Positions 1 through 8,207 of a stretch of 64,000 nucleotides of DNA are shown in pieces (position 1 is the stretch's first letter; each line of letters begins with the position of its first letter). The notes under the pieces are model-generated. The model searched no databases. It saw nothing but the letters and a program-made list of their open reading frames with translations, and was not told the origin of the DNA. A program made the translations under genes and the position numbers. Source of the DNA: Leptothrix sp. (in: b-proteobacteria) (GTDB taxonomy: Bacteria; Pseudomonadota; Gammaproteobacteria; Burkholderiales; Burkholderiaceae_C); NCBI GenBank assembly GCA_013822685.1, contig PNKV01000008.1, positions 62,001 to 126,000 on the forward strand, given 5' to 3'.

Positions 1-297
1 TACCAACGTCCTGATGACCAATGCGATTTGGAATCGATCCGGAATCATGAACCAATCTGCCGTGAGCATACCTACAAACGTCAGCATCACCACGGGGCAG
101 CGTTTAATAACAAGCCTGGAACGTTCAGCCGCCGTTTCGGCAAAGAATAGCTGCTCTAACTGCGGTGGAAAATGAAGTAAGTAGCCGATGTCAGCAAGCC
201 ACGCCCGGATTGCAGAGGCATCAGATTGGAAGGATTTCGCATTGGAGGATGCTTGGCGACGCTCCTCAGGAACGATTGATATTAAATCGCTGGTCAC
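1..297 (-). CDS. Membrane signalling protein, N-terminal part only (possible diguanylate cyclase)
   Basis: This open frame on the minus strand runs from a GTG at 297 out of the left edge, about 99 codons without a stop. An in-frame TAA lies directly before the GTG, so the start cannot be further upstream. The visible part has a soluble stretch of about 50 residues (including AWLADIGYLLHFPPQ) and then a hydrophobic segment beginning near VVMLTFVGMLTADWFMIPD. This layout resembles the N-terminus of membrane-anchored GGDEF proteins, which make cyclic di-GMP. The GGDEF domain itself would lie outside the window, so the function is inferred from this resemblance and from the neighbouring receptor gene. 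No strong ribosome binding site is visible. The 217 bases between it and the receptor gene hold no convincing gene. Confidence 0.5.
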   Translation of the reverse strand, partial: MTSDLISIVPEERRQASSNAKSFQSDASAIRAWLADIGYLLHFPPQLEQLFFAETAAERSRLVIKRCPVVMLTFVGMLTADWFMIPDRFQIALVIRTLV

Positions 298-514
298 TTT
301 TTATATACCTGAGTGCATCATCGTTTCGAATCAATAAGGCGTTTCCACTGTGGCAACACGCCAATTTTATTTGGCACATAACGAAGTACAAGTGGGATTT
401 GCCTAGTCCCAACTTTGACAGGCAATGCGTCAAGCATGTTGTCGTGCTTACGATCGCTGCAGAAAACGGCTTATCGACTATAGACCATTTCTCGGTCACA
501 GCGGTATCCAGAGC

Positions 515-1873
515 TTACTGTCGGCCCGCATCCATGGTCTTCTGATTGGCCGCCTCTAACGCCTTTGTGCGTCGTTTTAGCAGGCCCTCCAACTCCAAGT
601 TCAGGGCGGCCTGCGCAGCCAAAGCTGCGCGCTCAGCCCGCAATTTCCCATTTTTAAGTTGATTCATTTGATCGGCCAGTGCAAAAGCAAGCAGCAAAAT
701 CTGCGCACCCGAACCAAACAACAGTCCATTTTCCGTGATCGCATTTGCAGGGACGATCCCGAATAAGAGCGAATAGTACAGTATCACGCCCAGCGACAAT
801 GCAGAAAATGAAAGCGTTTGATACCTTGCGGGCCTTGAGCCGCGCTTCAACATCAAGAAATTCACCAAGTGACTGGAAAGCATCAGGAATATCCCCGCAG
901 GGCTGTTCAGCTCGAATGCCAATGCATATCGATCAAAAAATGCCGGAATCATGCTCATCATGTTAAGGCCGATTGCGGCCATCATCAGCCTGTTCATCCA
1001 CTTTTGTAGGCGGTGCTCTGTATTATGATGGGCCATCATGAACAGCGCAAAAAAACAATACGAACCGCTCGCAGAAATTGCCAGAATTTGATTGTTGAAG
1101 TTGGGAGACTCAGGCCAGAAATACTGAAAGGCGTAGCCTTTAAAAGTCAAACTCCATAATAAAAACACGCTAACATAGAGCACGTAAAGACCGAAACTCA
1201 CCTGTCTAGTAGATACAAATAGAAACAAATGATAGAGGAGGCCAGTCAGTAGCGCGCCGTAATACAAACCCATCAGGAGGTTTTCGAGTTGCATGCTGCC
1301 CGCATATGCCTGGGAGGACCAGAGCGTAGGGGCCACTATTTCATGCAAGCCATCATGGGTGCCCATTCTGAAATAAACATCAACTTGTTCACCAGGTTTG
1401 AAGTGCAATGACACGCTAGGCACTCGGGTTGAAACGGGCCTGGATTCAAAAGTACGCCTATCACCTGTACTGAGATGCTCAACACGCTCGTTATTTGAGC
1501 GGACCACATACACATCAATCTCGTCCTGCAAGGCAGAACCGAGATCTAGAACGCGCAGCGTCTCATGTGACTGCGCGTTTCGCAGGCGAACGCGCATCCA
1601 CCATGAAGATTGGCTGAACGCGAAATTCAATGCATCCGCGTGAATGCCAGTCCAGCGCTCATCATCCTGCACTTGTGCCAGCGTTCGACTACCCGTGACG
1701 TCTTCAAGAATCTGAGCGTTCTGAGTCAGCTTGACTTTTAGATCGGCATCTCGAAAGTCCACCTGCAAGGCAGTCGCCCTGACGCCGGACGGCAGCAAGC
1801 AGCTACAGCACGTAAGCACCAGGGCCAGCAAGATTCGTTGCCAGGAAACCGCTGACAGCACGGAAGATCGCAT
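515..1873 (-). CDS. 7TMR-DISM family membrane receptor without an output domain
   Basis: Predicted inner-membrane receptor of 452 residues. A signal peptide (about residues 1-34) precedes a periplasmic beta-rich region of the 7TMR-DISMED2 type (about 45-175). Seven hydrophobic helices follow (about 190-400), then a charged helical tail of about 50 residues that looks like a coiled coil. Family members usually carry a GGDEF, kinase or phosphatase domain after the membrane part. This one stops after the coiled coil, so it probably signals through a partner. ATG at 1873 is preferred over an adjacent GTG at 1876. It follows the AraC-type gene by only 8 bases and is probably co-transcribed with it. 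The ligand is unknown; family members are thought to bind carbohydrates or lipids. Confidence 0.75.
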   Translation of the reverse strand: MRSSVLSAVSWQRILLALVLTCCSCLLPSGVRATALQVDFRDADLKVKLTQNAQILEDVTGSRTLAQVQDDERWTGIHADALNFAFSQSSWWMRVRLRNAQSHETLRVLDLGSALQDEIDVYVVRSNNERVEHLSTGDRRTFESRPVSTRVPSVSLHFKPGEQVDVYFRMGTHDGLHEIVAPTLWSSQAYAGSMQLENLLMGLYYGALLTGLLYHLFLFVSTRQVSFGLYVLYVSVFLLWSLTFKGYAFQYFWPESPNFNNQILAISASGSYCFFALFMMAHHNTEHRLQKWMNRLMMAAIGLNMMSMIPAFFDRYALAFELNSPAGIFLMLSSHLVNFLMLKRGSRPARYQTLSFSALSLGVILYYSLLFGIVPANAITENGLLFGSGAQILLLAFALADQMNQLKNGKLRAERAALAAQAALNLELEGLLKRRTKALEAANQKTMDAGRQ

Positions 1874-1881
1874 CACGAACC

Positions 1882-2922
1882 CTATTGGAACCGCCGGAAC
1901 TCACCTGGTGGTTGACCAGTCCATCGCTTGAAAGCGTGATGGAAACTGCTCTGATTGGCAAAGCCTAGCATCAATGCAATCTGGAAAAGTGACAGCCGGG
2001 AGTCATTCAAGTATTTCAATGCCATGTTCTTTCGGACGCGATCGACAACATCACGGAAAGTCAGGCCCACTGCTTCCAGCCGATTTTGCAAAGTGCGGGG
2101 GGCCATGTCCAGTGCATCTGCGAGTGCCACCAGCGAGATTTCCTTTTCGCCAATTTGAAGAGCAAGCAAATTCTCAAGTTTTGCCAGGAAGCTGCCCGAG
2201 CTCATCGCATGCTGGTCCACTTGGTGCTCCGCCTGCTGATGCAAGATCCGATTGAGACTGGGCTCTTGCTGAATCACCGGTAAATTGAGGTAACTCAGTG
2301 AGCCCATCAATGCATTGTCCGACTGGTTGAACCTCGCCGCGCCGCCAAACACCCGGGTAAATTGCTCCTCGCGCCCGGGAGAAGAGAAAGCAAAATCGAC
2401 GTCGAATAGAAGAGTTGACTTGCCCGTCAACAGGCGCGCTTGCCACGCCCACGCACCGATGGTCAGTAGGGTAATGCGGGGGTCAGTCAATGGCGTCACT
2501 TGCCGAATCCTGAGGGCGAAATGATCAGGGTGAAGCGTGGCTTCGACTGACTCCAGATCGTTCAGAAGATGGTGGTAACGACACGATACCTTGCCCACTT
2601 CCTCCAAAGTGCTGCTGGTCATGGTCATGAAGCCAACCAACCCTAAGTTCCAAGGCTTCAGGTGTTCTGACATCGTGAGCGCAAGGCAGGGGTCTCCCAG
2701 CAACGACTCAGCCGTGACCATCAAGGCGTGCCAATCGCTGACTGAGAAGCGGGCGCTTGAAGGCGCCTCGCGGATTTCAGGCAACTGTTGTGACCTGCAG
2801 ATCTCTTCTGCTGCATAACCGCATTGTTCGGCGTACTCCAAAAGTGCGCGCACATACCCAATGCTGACGGTATAGCCATCGTAGTCATTCGAGGTCGGGG
2901 GCTTGATGAGCATGACCTCCAT
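1882..2922 (-). CDS. AraC-family transcriptional regulator
   Basis: Protein of 346 residues with an N-terminal arabinose-binding-like sensory region of the type found in OruR/ArgR-like AraC proteins (about residues 15-200). A C-terminal AraC DNA-binding domain with two helix-turn-helix units follows (about 240-346). The second HTH is recognisable by LMLGFANQSSFHHAFKRW. It lies upstream of, and probably in one transcript with, the 7TMR-DISM receptor, and divergent from a secreted lipase whose expression it may control. Starts at 2931 (TTG), 2922 (ATG) and 2913 (ATG) are all in frame. 2922 is chosen as the first ATG. The ligand is not predictable; several relatives sense fatty acids or amino acids, and lipid would fit the lipase next door (inference). 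Confidence 0.85.
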   Translation of the reverse strand: MEVMLIKPPTSNDYDGYTVSIGYVRALLEYAEQCGYAAEEICRSQQLPEIREAPSSARFSVSDWHALMVTAESLLGDPCLALTMSEHLKPWNLGLVGFMTMTSSTLEEVGKVSCRYHHLLNDLESVEATLHPDHFALRIRQVTPLTDPRITLLTIGAWAWQARLLTGKSTLLFDVDFAFSSPGREEQFTRVFGGAARFNQSDNALMGSLSYLNLPVIQQEPSLNRILHQQAEHQVDQHAMSSGSFLAKLENLLALQIGEKEISLVALADALDMAPRTLQNRLEAVGLTFRDVVDRVRKNMALKYLNDSRLSLFQIALMLGFANQSSFHHAFKRWTGQPPGEFRRFQ

Positions 2923-3044
2923 TTTGTCCAAGCGCCATATTTGTGGGAATCAGGCGCTTCCCGAGTCGGACTAGGGATAGCTCGCGACATCGACACTCAT
3001 CTAAGTGATCGTGTTAACCCTGAATTTCGCGTGTTGAAGCAAAG

Positions 3045-3063
3045 GTGCTGCACGTCGCAGCAC
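3045..3063. promoter_or_regulatory. Inverted repeat between AraC-type and lipase genes, candidate operator
   Basis: A perfect 7-base inverted repeat, GTGCTGC and GCAGCAC separated by 5 bases, lies in the 234-base divergent intergenic region about 95 bases upstream of the lipase start. Its position suits an operator or activator site. AraC proteins more often use direct repeats, so the assignment to the neighbouring regulator is weak. Confidence 0.3.
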
Positions 3064-3156
3064 AACGGATCCGAGCTCGACAAGAACAATTCATTCGCGG
3101 CCTCTCGCCGTTTGAGCACCCCGCTGATCATTTGACAACCACAGACAGGATTTGAC

Positions 3157-4392
3157 ATGCACTCCAACACCACTCAGTTGACACGCATCGTGTCAGCCAT
3201 CTCGCTCACCGCTGGCATGATGCTCTCCGCTGGCAGCGTCATGGCCCAGCAGTTCTATCTGCCTGCCACGACAGCATCACCCTTGACGGACGCTTTTTAC
3301 AAAGCCCCGACCGCTACACAACTCGCTGGCAAGGCTCCTGGCGACGTGCTGCGCTACCGTCGGGTCACTGCCAAGGACTACTCGGCTGAGGTGTCCACGT
3401 CCTACCAGCTCATGTACGTCACAACCGACACCAATGGTAAGAACGTCGGTGCCATTACCACGGTACTGATCCCCAAGAATGTGCCTCCCATTGGCCGCCA
3501 GATCCTGTCCTACCAGTCCTTCTATGACAGCCTGACCCAGACCTGTACACCCTCCTATCTGACTGCACAAGGTAAGTTGTTTGAGGCCGGCAATGTCAAG
3601 CCTGCGCTGAAGAAGGGGATCGTCGTGGTCATGTCTGACTACGAAGGCCTTGACAACCAGTGGATCGCCGGTTTGAACACCGCTCATGGCGTGCTCGACG
3701 GCGTTCGCGCAGCCATTAACTTCAAGTCAGCCGGTCTGAACGAGGGCGCAAAGGTGGCGCTGGTTGGCTTTTCCGGCGGTGGTCACGCCACCGGTTGGGC
3801 TGCCGAAGTGGCACCCGAATATGCCCCAGACCTCAACATCGTGGGTGCCGCCATGGGTGGTGTTCCAGTGGATATCGGCAACGTCGCTCGCAAGGTCGAT
3901 GGTGGCCTGTTCTCCGGCGTGTACTTTGGCGCTGTGGTTGGTTTAGCTCGCGCCTACCCCCAGATCGACCCTGAAAAGTACTTCACTACTGCTGGCAAGG
4001 CCATGGTCAAAGATATGGGCAATCGTTGTCTGTTGGGCATGTTCCAAGGACAGAGCGAAATGCTGACCAAGTACGCTTTCCAGAAAGGCTCCAAATACTT
4101 CAAGGATCTTGACTTCTTAGAGTTGCCAGAGATCGCCTCCATCATTGACGAGAACAGTCTGGGTAGCCGTACCCCCAACACGCCGCTTTATGTCTACCAG
4201 GGCACCAATGATGAGATCATGCCCATCGCGGATGTTGACAAGCTGGTGACCAACTACTGCAGCAAGGGGTTGACTGTGCAGTACAACCGCACGTCAGGGG
4301 ACCATTTGTTCATGGCTTTGGGCTCTGCAGCCCCTGTGAACTGGGCGCTTGATCGTCTTGATGGAAAGGCTGCGCCTAACAATTGCAAATGA
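3157..4392 (+). CDS. Secreted lipase-type alpha/beta hydrolase (LIP family)
   Basis: Protein of 411 residues with an N-terminal signal peptide ending near SVMAQQ (residue 30), so it is exported. The body matches the secretory lipase (LIP) family of alpha/beta hydrolases. The nucleophile elbow is GFSGGG with Ser206. A candidate acid lies in YQGTNDEIMP and a candidate His in SGDHLFMAL near the C-terminus. It probably hydrolyses esters of fatty acids such as triacylglycerols. The ATG at 3157 follows a GACAGGA ribosome binding site. It is a single gene, divergent from the AraC regulator and closed by a strong hairpin terminator at 4421-4456. The precise substrate cannot be read from sequence. Confidence 0.85.
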   Translation: MHSNTTQLTRIVSAISLTAGMMLSAGSVMAQQFYLPATTASPLTDAFYKAPTATQLAGKAPGDVLRYRRVTAKDYSAEVSTSYQLMYVTTDTNGKNVGAITTVLIPKNVPPIGRQILSYQSFYDSLTQTCTPSYLTAQGKLFEAGNVKPALKKGIVVVMSDYEGLDNQWIAGLNTAHGVLDGVRAAINFKSAGLNEGAKVALVGFSGGGHATGWAAEVAPEYAPDLNIVGAAMGGVPVDIGNVARKVDGGLFSGVYFGAVVGLARAYPQIDPEKYFTTAGKAMVKDMGNRCLLGMFQGQSEMLTKYAFQKGSKYFKDLDFLELPEIASIIDENSLGSRTPNTPLYVYQGTNDEIMPIADVDKLVTNYCSKGLTVQYNRTSGDHLFMALGSAAPVNWALDRLDGKAAPNNCK

Positions 4393-4420
4393 ATTGGTGA
4401 GCTCCTGAGAAGTTGGTGAG

Positions 4421-4456
4421 ATGAGCCCGCTTTCTTTGACTAGAAAGCGGGCTCAT
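4421..4456 (+). terminator. Strong hairpin terminator after the lipase gene
   Basis: A perfect 15-base stem (4421-4435 with 4442-4456) and a 6-base loop lie 29 bases after the lipase stop. A short T-rich stretch follows. It very likely ends the lipase transcript. Confidence 0.8.
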
Positions 4457-4914
4457 TGAGTTTTGGTTGGGATATCAAAGAGAATCATCTGCTCACAGCG
4501 CCGCAACCATGGCGGCACTCGGCTTGGGCCGCAATGGGTTTTCAATCAAGCGAGCGCTTGGACGCTGTCTTTGCATGATGTCCCCAACATACCGCTGGGT
4601 ACGATTTCTGTCGAAATCGCACCCAGCGGCCACATTCTTTGTGCCCTGGCGAGCCAGCACAAAGAATGTTCTGAGTGATTGGGGACATGGCAGATTCACA
4701 CTGCGTCCAGCCAAGGAAATGGCGAAATGGTGGCCAACTTTGTGTGCGCATGGTGTCAACAGTGTGGCGGCATGATGTCGTCAACGGTGCTGATTTGGTG
4801 TCACCAATGTGGCAGCACTGTGGCGGCTCATTGCAAGGACCACGTACCGAGTGCGCTAATCTGTGCGACCTGGGATTGCCCCAGAAACTTCAGAAAATAT
4901 TCAAGGGATAAAAC
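4457..4914. other. Intergenic stretch without a supported gene
   Basis: About 460 bases between the lipase terminator and the next lipoprotein. Several overlapping short open frames exist on both strands, but none has a convincing ribosome binding site or family resemblance. The stretch contains the nested palindrome at 4578-4688. It also has a looser region (about 4735-4830) with recurring GTGTCA and TGTGGC words. It may be decayed mobile DNA. Confidence 0.6.
4578..4688. repeat. Nested double-hairpin palindrome bounded by 10-bp inverted repeats
   Basis: Outer 10-base inverted repeats (ATGTCCCCAA at 4578-4587, TTGGGGACAT at 4679-4688) enclose two near-perfect hairpins. Hairpin A is 4592-4608 with 4613-4629 (17 positions, one mismatch, 4-base loop). 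Hairpin B is 4632-4644 with 4657-4669 (13 bases, perfect). The whole unit is 111 bases. This arrangement resembles REP-type or MITE-like mobile palindromes, or a folded single-stranded recombination substrate. No transposase is next to it and copy number cannot be judged here. Confidence 0.7.
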
Positions 4915-5502
4915 ATGCAAGTGACGCATCTGCTTCGCGCACCCATCATTGCAGCGATCGCCATGGCCTTGACCGGGTGCTTGGTGCCGGAAAAATTCAA
5001 TGCGTCTGTGACGGTCCGACCCGACGGAACATACAACTACAAGTATCAAGGCTCGGCAGTTCACATGCTGGCAGCCATGGAGATCAAGAAGAGCGGCAGC
5101 CTGAACGCAAAGGCCGAGGCTCAACTCAAAGCCGATGCCGACAAGGCCGCGAAGGCGCCTGGCGTTAAGAAGCTGGTTTACGAAGGGTCAGGTCGATACC
5201 AAGTTTCGGTTGATCGTGACCTTGCCGTGGGGCAGCGATCAGCAGTGCTGGACATCCTCGCACTGACAAAATCAAAGGATGGAATCTATACATTGTCAGC
5301 TGCTGAATTGAAGGCCAAAGACAGAGACGGACTGATGGGCCTCGGCATCAAAGTTGACGGCACAGTGGAAGTCACGCTGCCCTCCAATGCCAAGGTGTTG
5401 ACTCAGAATGCAAGTGCGACGCCGGGCATGTTTTCCAAAGCTTACTCTTGGAAGATCAATGGCTACGATGCCAAGCCCGCATTGACGTTCAGGCTGAATT
5501 GA
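4915..5502 (+). CDS. Predicted lipoprotein of unknown function
   Basis: Protein of 195 residues with a lipoprotein signal peptide. The lipobox is ALTGC with the modified cysteine at residue 22, so the mature protein is probably anchored in a membrane facing the periplasm. The mature part is beta-rich (VTVRPDGTYNYKYQGS) with a lysine- and alanine-rich helix (about residues 60-85). I do not recognise a family. The ATG follows a weak AAGGGA ribosome binding site. The gene stands alone between the palindrome region and the convergent recombinase gene. Confidence 0.7.
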   Translation: MQVTHLLRAPIIAAIAMALTGCLVPEKFNASVTVRPDGTYNYKYQGSAVHMLAAMEIKKSGSLNAKAEAQLKADADKAAKAPGVKKLVYEGSGRYQVSVDRDLAVGQRSAVLDILALTKSKDGIYTLSAAELKAKDRDGLMGLGIKVDGTVEVTLPSNAKVLTQNASATPGMFSKAYSWKINGYDAKPALTFRLN

Positions 5503-5537
5503 AATCTTGCTACCCGTGCAAGACGCTCTCCCTGACT

Positions 5538-6590
5538 TCATGGCTCATGGTCTGAGATTGAATGGGGTATAAGTTCATGCGCCGGGGTAGCAACGCTTCT
5601 GACGGCCCGGTCTGCCTCAATCCTGATCGGCTGCAATTGACTGGGACCATAGGCTTGACCGGCCGTGCCGTAGTTGCGTCGGGTTTTTGCGGATGCGTGC
5701 CCCAAGCCGCGACTGACGGCATCACCGTCGCCGAGCCTTTTGGTATCAGCAGCCCACTGATGACGAAAGCAGTACGCCGTGATTGCGTGCTTATGGGCAG
5801 GCCACAAGCGTGCGGCTAAGCGCCGAACTGCGACGGTAAAGTTCGTGGAGTTGATGATTTCAACATGCATGACCGAGCCATGCGCGTTCAGCTGCGCCCT
5901 CATCGCAGCAATCAATGGGTGACCATCCTCGGCAACATAGGAAATGCAGCGGGTGGGTTGGCCCTGCTGGCTTTTCACTTTGCTGCCTTCGATTCGAAAG
6001 AAGATCAAGTCTTTGCCAAGCTGCTTGTCATGCTCTTTCCAGACCTTGATACCTCGCACCAACTCTGACGGGCGGCACCCCGTCAAAGCGCTAACCAGCA
6101 GAGCTTGCGCATACATGCCACTTTGCCCGCGTTGGCACAGGGCCTCTCGCCAATTCCTCGGAAGACCTGGAAGCGATTGGCGTTTGCTGCTGCGCTTATC
6201 CCGCGGCGAGGTCATTCCCTGGCGCTGGATGGCAGCCAGTGCCTGCATCAGTGTCAAGTTAGCAGCAAGTTTTGGCCGAAGCTGTTGATAGTCCACCTCA
6301 CCCGATGCCTGCCGTGACTGCTGCATCAAAGCATTCAGCTCGACATAGGAGTGGTACCGCAGAGCTGCCAGACGTTTGAAATAGGTTCTGGCCGAGCCCG
6401 TGTTCTGCACGACCTCCGCGAGCCCACCGACTGCGGCGCCCGCGCGATTGATCAGACCTCTCGCGACTTGCGAATAGTCCAGCTTGGTCGCAGGAGATGG
6501 GCTGCGAAAGGCCCCACCTTGAGGTTTGATGTGTTGCAACGCATCTACGCATTGTTGAGCGAGCGCGAGCACGTCGTGGAGAGCGCTCAT
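5538..6590 (-). CDS. Tyrosine recombinase / integrase
   Basis: Protein of 350 residues. The C-terminal half shows the tyrosine recombinase catalytic set: the first arginine in TGCRPSELVRG, the second arginine in AYCFRHQWA, the box-II histidine in GLGHASAKT, and the nucleophilic tyrosine in RRNYG. The usual H of the HxxR motif is replaced by Y (YCFR). The N-terminal half is helical and would hold the core-binding domain. It sits at the far end of a plasmid-like block (RepA, iterons, HTH protein) next to tRNA-Pro, so it may integrate that element or resolve multimers. ATG at 6590 is chosen over a GTG at 6596. Confidence 0.8.
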   Translation of the reverse strand: MSALHDVLALAQQCVDALQHIKPQGGAFRSPSPATKLDYSQVARGLINRAGAAVGGLAEVVQNTGSARTYFKRLAALRYHSYVELNALMQQSRQASGEVDYQQLRPKLAANLTLMQALAAIQRQGMTSPRDKRSSKRQSLPGLPRNWREALCQRGQSGMYAQALLVSALTGCRPSELVRGIKVWKEHDKQLGKDLIFFRIEGSKVKSQQGQPTRCISYVAEDGHPLIAAMRAQLNAHGSVMHVEIINSTNFTVAVRRLAARLWPAHKHAITAYCFRHQWAADTKRLGDGDAVSRGLGHASAKTRRNYGTAGQAYGPSQLQPIRIEADRAVRSVATPAHELIPHSISDHEP

Positions 6591-6692
6591 GCGCACGGGC
6601 CTACTACCAGTGAATTCATATTTGCCAACCTATCTGTGAACCTACTTGCGGCCAGGCTTGCCGCCCCAAAAACGAGGTGCAAAGCACCGTCT

Positions 6693-6877
6693 GAGTGATG
6701 ACACGTCCCTCTGGCCGGAGCGATGACACATGACGCGCGGAGTGATGACACGCGCCACCGGGAGGGATGACACGTGGATAACTTGCTTCTCCATGGCGTC
6801 TTGGAGGGGACTTGGGCGGTGGCCATGCCGGAGCGATGACGCGTGGACAAGTCCCGCACATCACAGCTTTATCCACA
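6693..6877. other. oriV: Plasmid-type replication origin: five iterons and two DnaA boxes
   Basis: Five copies of a 14-base iteron with consensus GAGNGATGACRCGT begin at 6693, 6718, 6740, 6762 and 6831. The middle spacings are 22 bases, two helical turns. A perfect DnaA box TTATCCACA lies at 6869-6877 and overlaps the stop codon of repA. An 8-of-9 match on the other strand is at 6773-6781, touching the fourth iteron. Iterons plus DnaA boxes just behind a RepA gene is the layout of an iteron-controlled theta-type plasmid origin. Whether it still fires in the chromosome is unknown. Confidence 0.75.
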
Positions 6878-7810
6878 GGGCCTGGAGTCGATGTGTGCCC
6901 TGCCTGCGTACAAGATGAGCTGCTGACCGTCGGGTGATTCGGCCACCAAGTCACAGGCCTCCGGATATTGGGTCAAGGCCTTGCGAAGTTGCAGCTTGAA
7001 ATTTTTCTTGAAGCTGTGCGGACCCTGGTTGCCGGGGCCGCTGTAGTTGGCCCCGAACTGACGCTGAAGGCTGGGCCAGGGTATCGAGACCGTCTTCCGT
7101 GAGCTTCGACCCAGCACGAACAGCCGGTAAACCAGCCACGCGTAGATGTCCATGGCGAACGGGGATTTCGACAAGCGGCGGTACGCTTTCATTTTCATAG
7201 GCACCGCACTGGTCTTTACTTCGTTGAAAAATCCTTCGGAAACCAGCAAGGTGCTTGTCCATGTAGACGTTTGGGTGGCGTCAAACGGATGCCAAAGTAC
7301 ATCAAGAGAGTCGCTGACAAGCATTCGCCTCGACGTCTCCCGATTGCCATCGGCCAATGCTTCGATCCCGATCACGCAACAAAAAAGGCGCATGCACTGC
7401 TCCTTGAAGCGGCCGATGTCACGGCTGTCGTGAGGTTTCAACCCAATTTTGCGCATGAACTCAGCCTGACACTTTCCGAGGTCCAGGAGCCTGGAATTGG
7501 TCCTCTTGATTTCCGTGCATAGCCAGACAAGGATCAAACGCGGCACCCGCCCATAGGGAATGCCATACCGCCCTGAGGTTGGTGCAATGGTCAGCATGAA
7601 CAGCCCAGTATCCCTGGCGTAGAGCACTCCCGTGGGCAGGCGTGGCTCCTGATGCGGCAGAGTTGCTTGCACAAGTGCACGTGCCATGAAGCCGTCCGGC
7701 TTTCGGGCATCACGGCTGTCTTGCAAGGTCAGCCCCGACTCGATCAGTTTCCGGTGGCTCGGGGCCATGGCCGATGAGCGCCTTTTCTTGTTCTCTGCGT
7801 CGTCGCTCAT
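6869..7810 (-). CDS. repA: Plasmid replication initiator RepA
   Basis: Protein of 313 residues matching the plasmid-encoded RepA family found in IncW- and pVS1-like replicons. The conserved core is visible as YGRVPRLILVWLCTE followed by GKCQAEFMRKIGL (about residues 95-135). A C-terminal winged-helix-like region follows, with FKKNFKLQLRKAL. RepA binds iterons and opens the origin for the host replication machinery. The ATG at 7810 is preceded by AAGGAGGG. It overlaps the stop of the upstream HTH gene by 4 bases (ATGA), so the two are translationally coupled. The iterons it would bind lie directly behind its stop codon. No length defect is seen, so it may be functional. Confidence 0.8.
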   Translation of the reverse strand: MSDDAENKKRRSSAMAPSHRKLIESGLTLQDSRDARKPDGFMARALVQATLPHQEPRLPTGVLYARDTGLFMLTIAPTSGRYGIPYGRVPRLILVWLCTEIKRTNSRLLDLGKCQAEFMRKIGLKPHDSRDIGRFKEQCMRLFCCVIGIEALADGNRETSRRMLVSDSLDVLWHPFDATQTSTWTSTLLVSEGFFNEVKTSAVPMKMKAYRRLSKSPFAMDIYAWLVYRLFVLGRSSRKTVSIPWPSLQRQFGANYSGPGNQGPHSFKKNFKLQLRKALTQYPEACDLVAESPDGQQLILYAGRAHIDSRPCG

Positions 7811-8133
7811 TGGCAGCCCTCCTTTTTGAGGGAGGCGCCGATTTGCCATCGTTGCTTGGCCAATTGCTCTGCCTTGGTAGGCCGACCTCGGGGCCGTTTG
7901 GCAGGAGGTGGAGAGGCTGGCCTGCAGGATTCAACCCAGTCCAGTACCTCGTCTTGAAACCAGCAGAGGCGACGGCTATTTGGCATCTTCCACGGTCGTG
8001 GAATCAAGTGCTGATATTTTGTATTGCTTGCGCAGGTTCGGATGGTCGTGGCTGTTTTGCCAATGATCTCGACCAGATCCTCTATGAACAGCACCTTCCG
8101 CTGAACGGGTGCTGTGTGCTTTGAATGTTTCAT
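7807..8133 (-). CDS. Small HTH DNA-binding protein coupled to repA
   Basis: Protein of 108 residues. The N-terminal half has an AlpA/excisionase-like winged HTH layout: VLFIEDLVEIIGKTATTIRT, then a loop, then CWFQDEVLDWVES. The C-terminal half is basic and proline-rich (PPAKRPRGRPTKAEQLAKQ), with an AT-hook-like RPRGRP core. Its stop overlaps the start of repA (ATGA). Such small HTH proteins often precede plasmid repA genes and may autoregulate the replication operon. That role is inferred from position. ATG at 8133 follows a GGTGGGG sequence and is chosen over GTG at 8142. Confidence 0.7.
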   Translation of the reverse strand: MKHSKHTAPVQRKVLFIEDLVEIIGKTATTIRTCASNTKYQHLIPRPWKMPNSRRLCWFQDEVLDWVESCRPASPPPAKRPRGRPTKAEQLAKQRWQIGASLKKEGCQ

Positions 8134-8207
8134 GAACCCCACCGAATGCTGGGAGGGCGAAGCTCGTTCGCCGATCAGCAGCGCGAATGGTCACGCTGCG
8201 CCAAAAG

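Noticed and set aside
165..545. Open frame of 126 codons on the plus strand
   Set aside because: It lies opposite the partial signalling gene and the receptor end, has no ribosome binding site and no family features.
4735..4830. Repeated GTGTCA/TGTGGC words resembling subterminal repeats of IS21-type elements
   Set aside because: The repeats are irregular, no transposase gene or clean terminal repeat is present, so an insertion sequence cannot be claimed.
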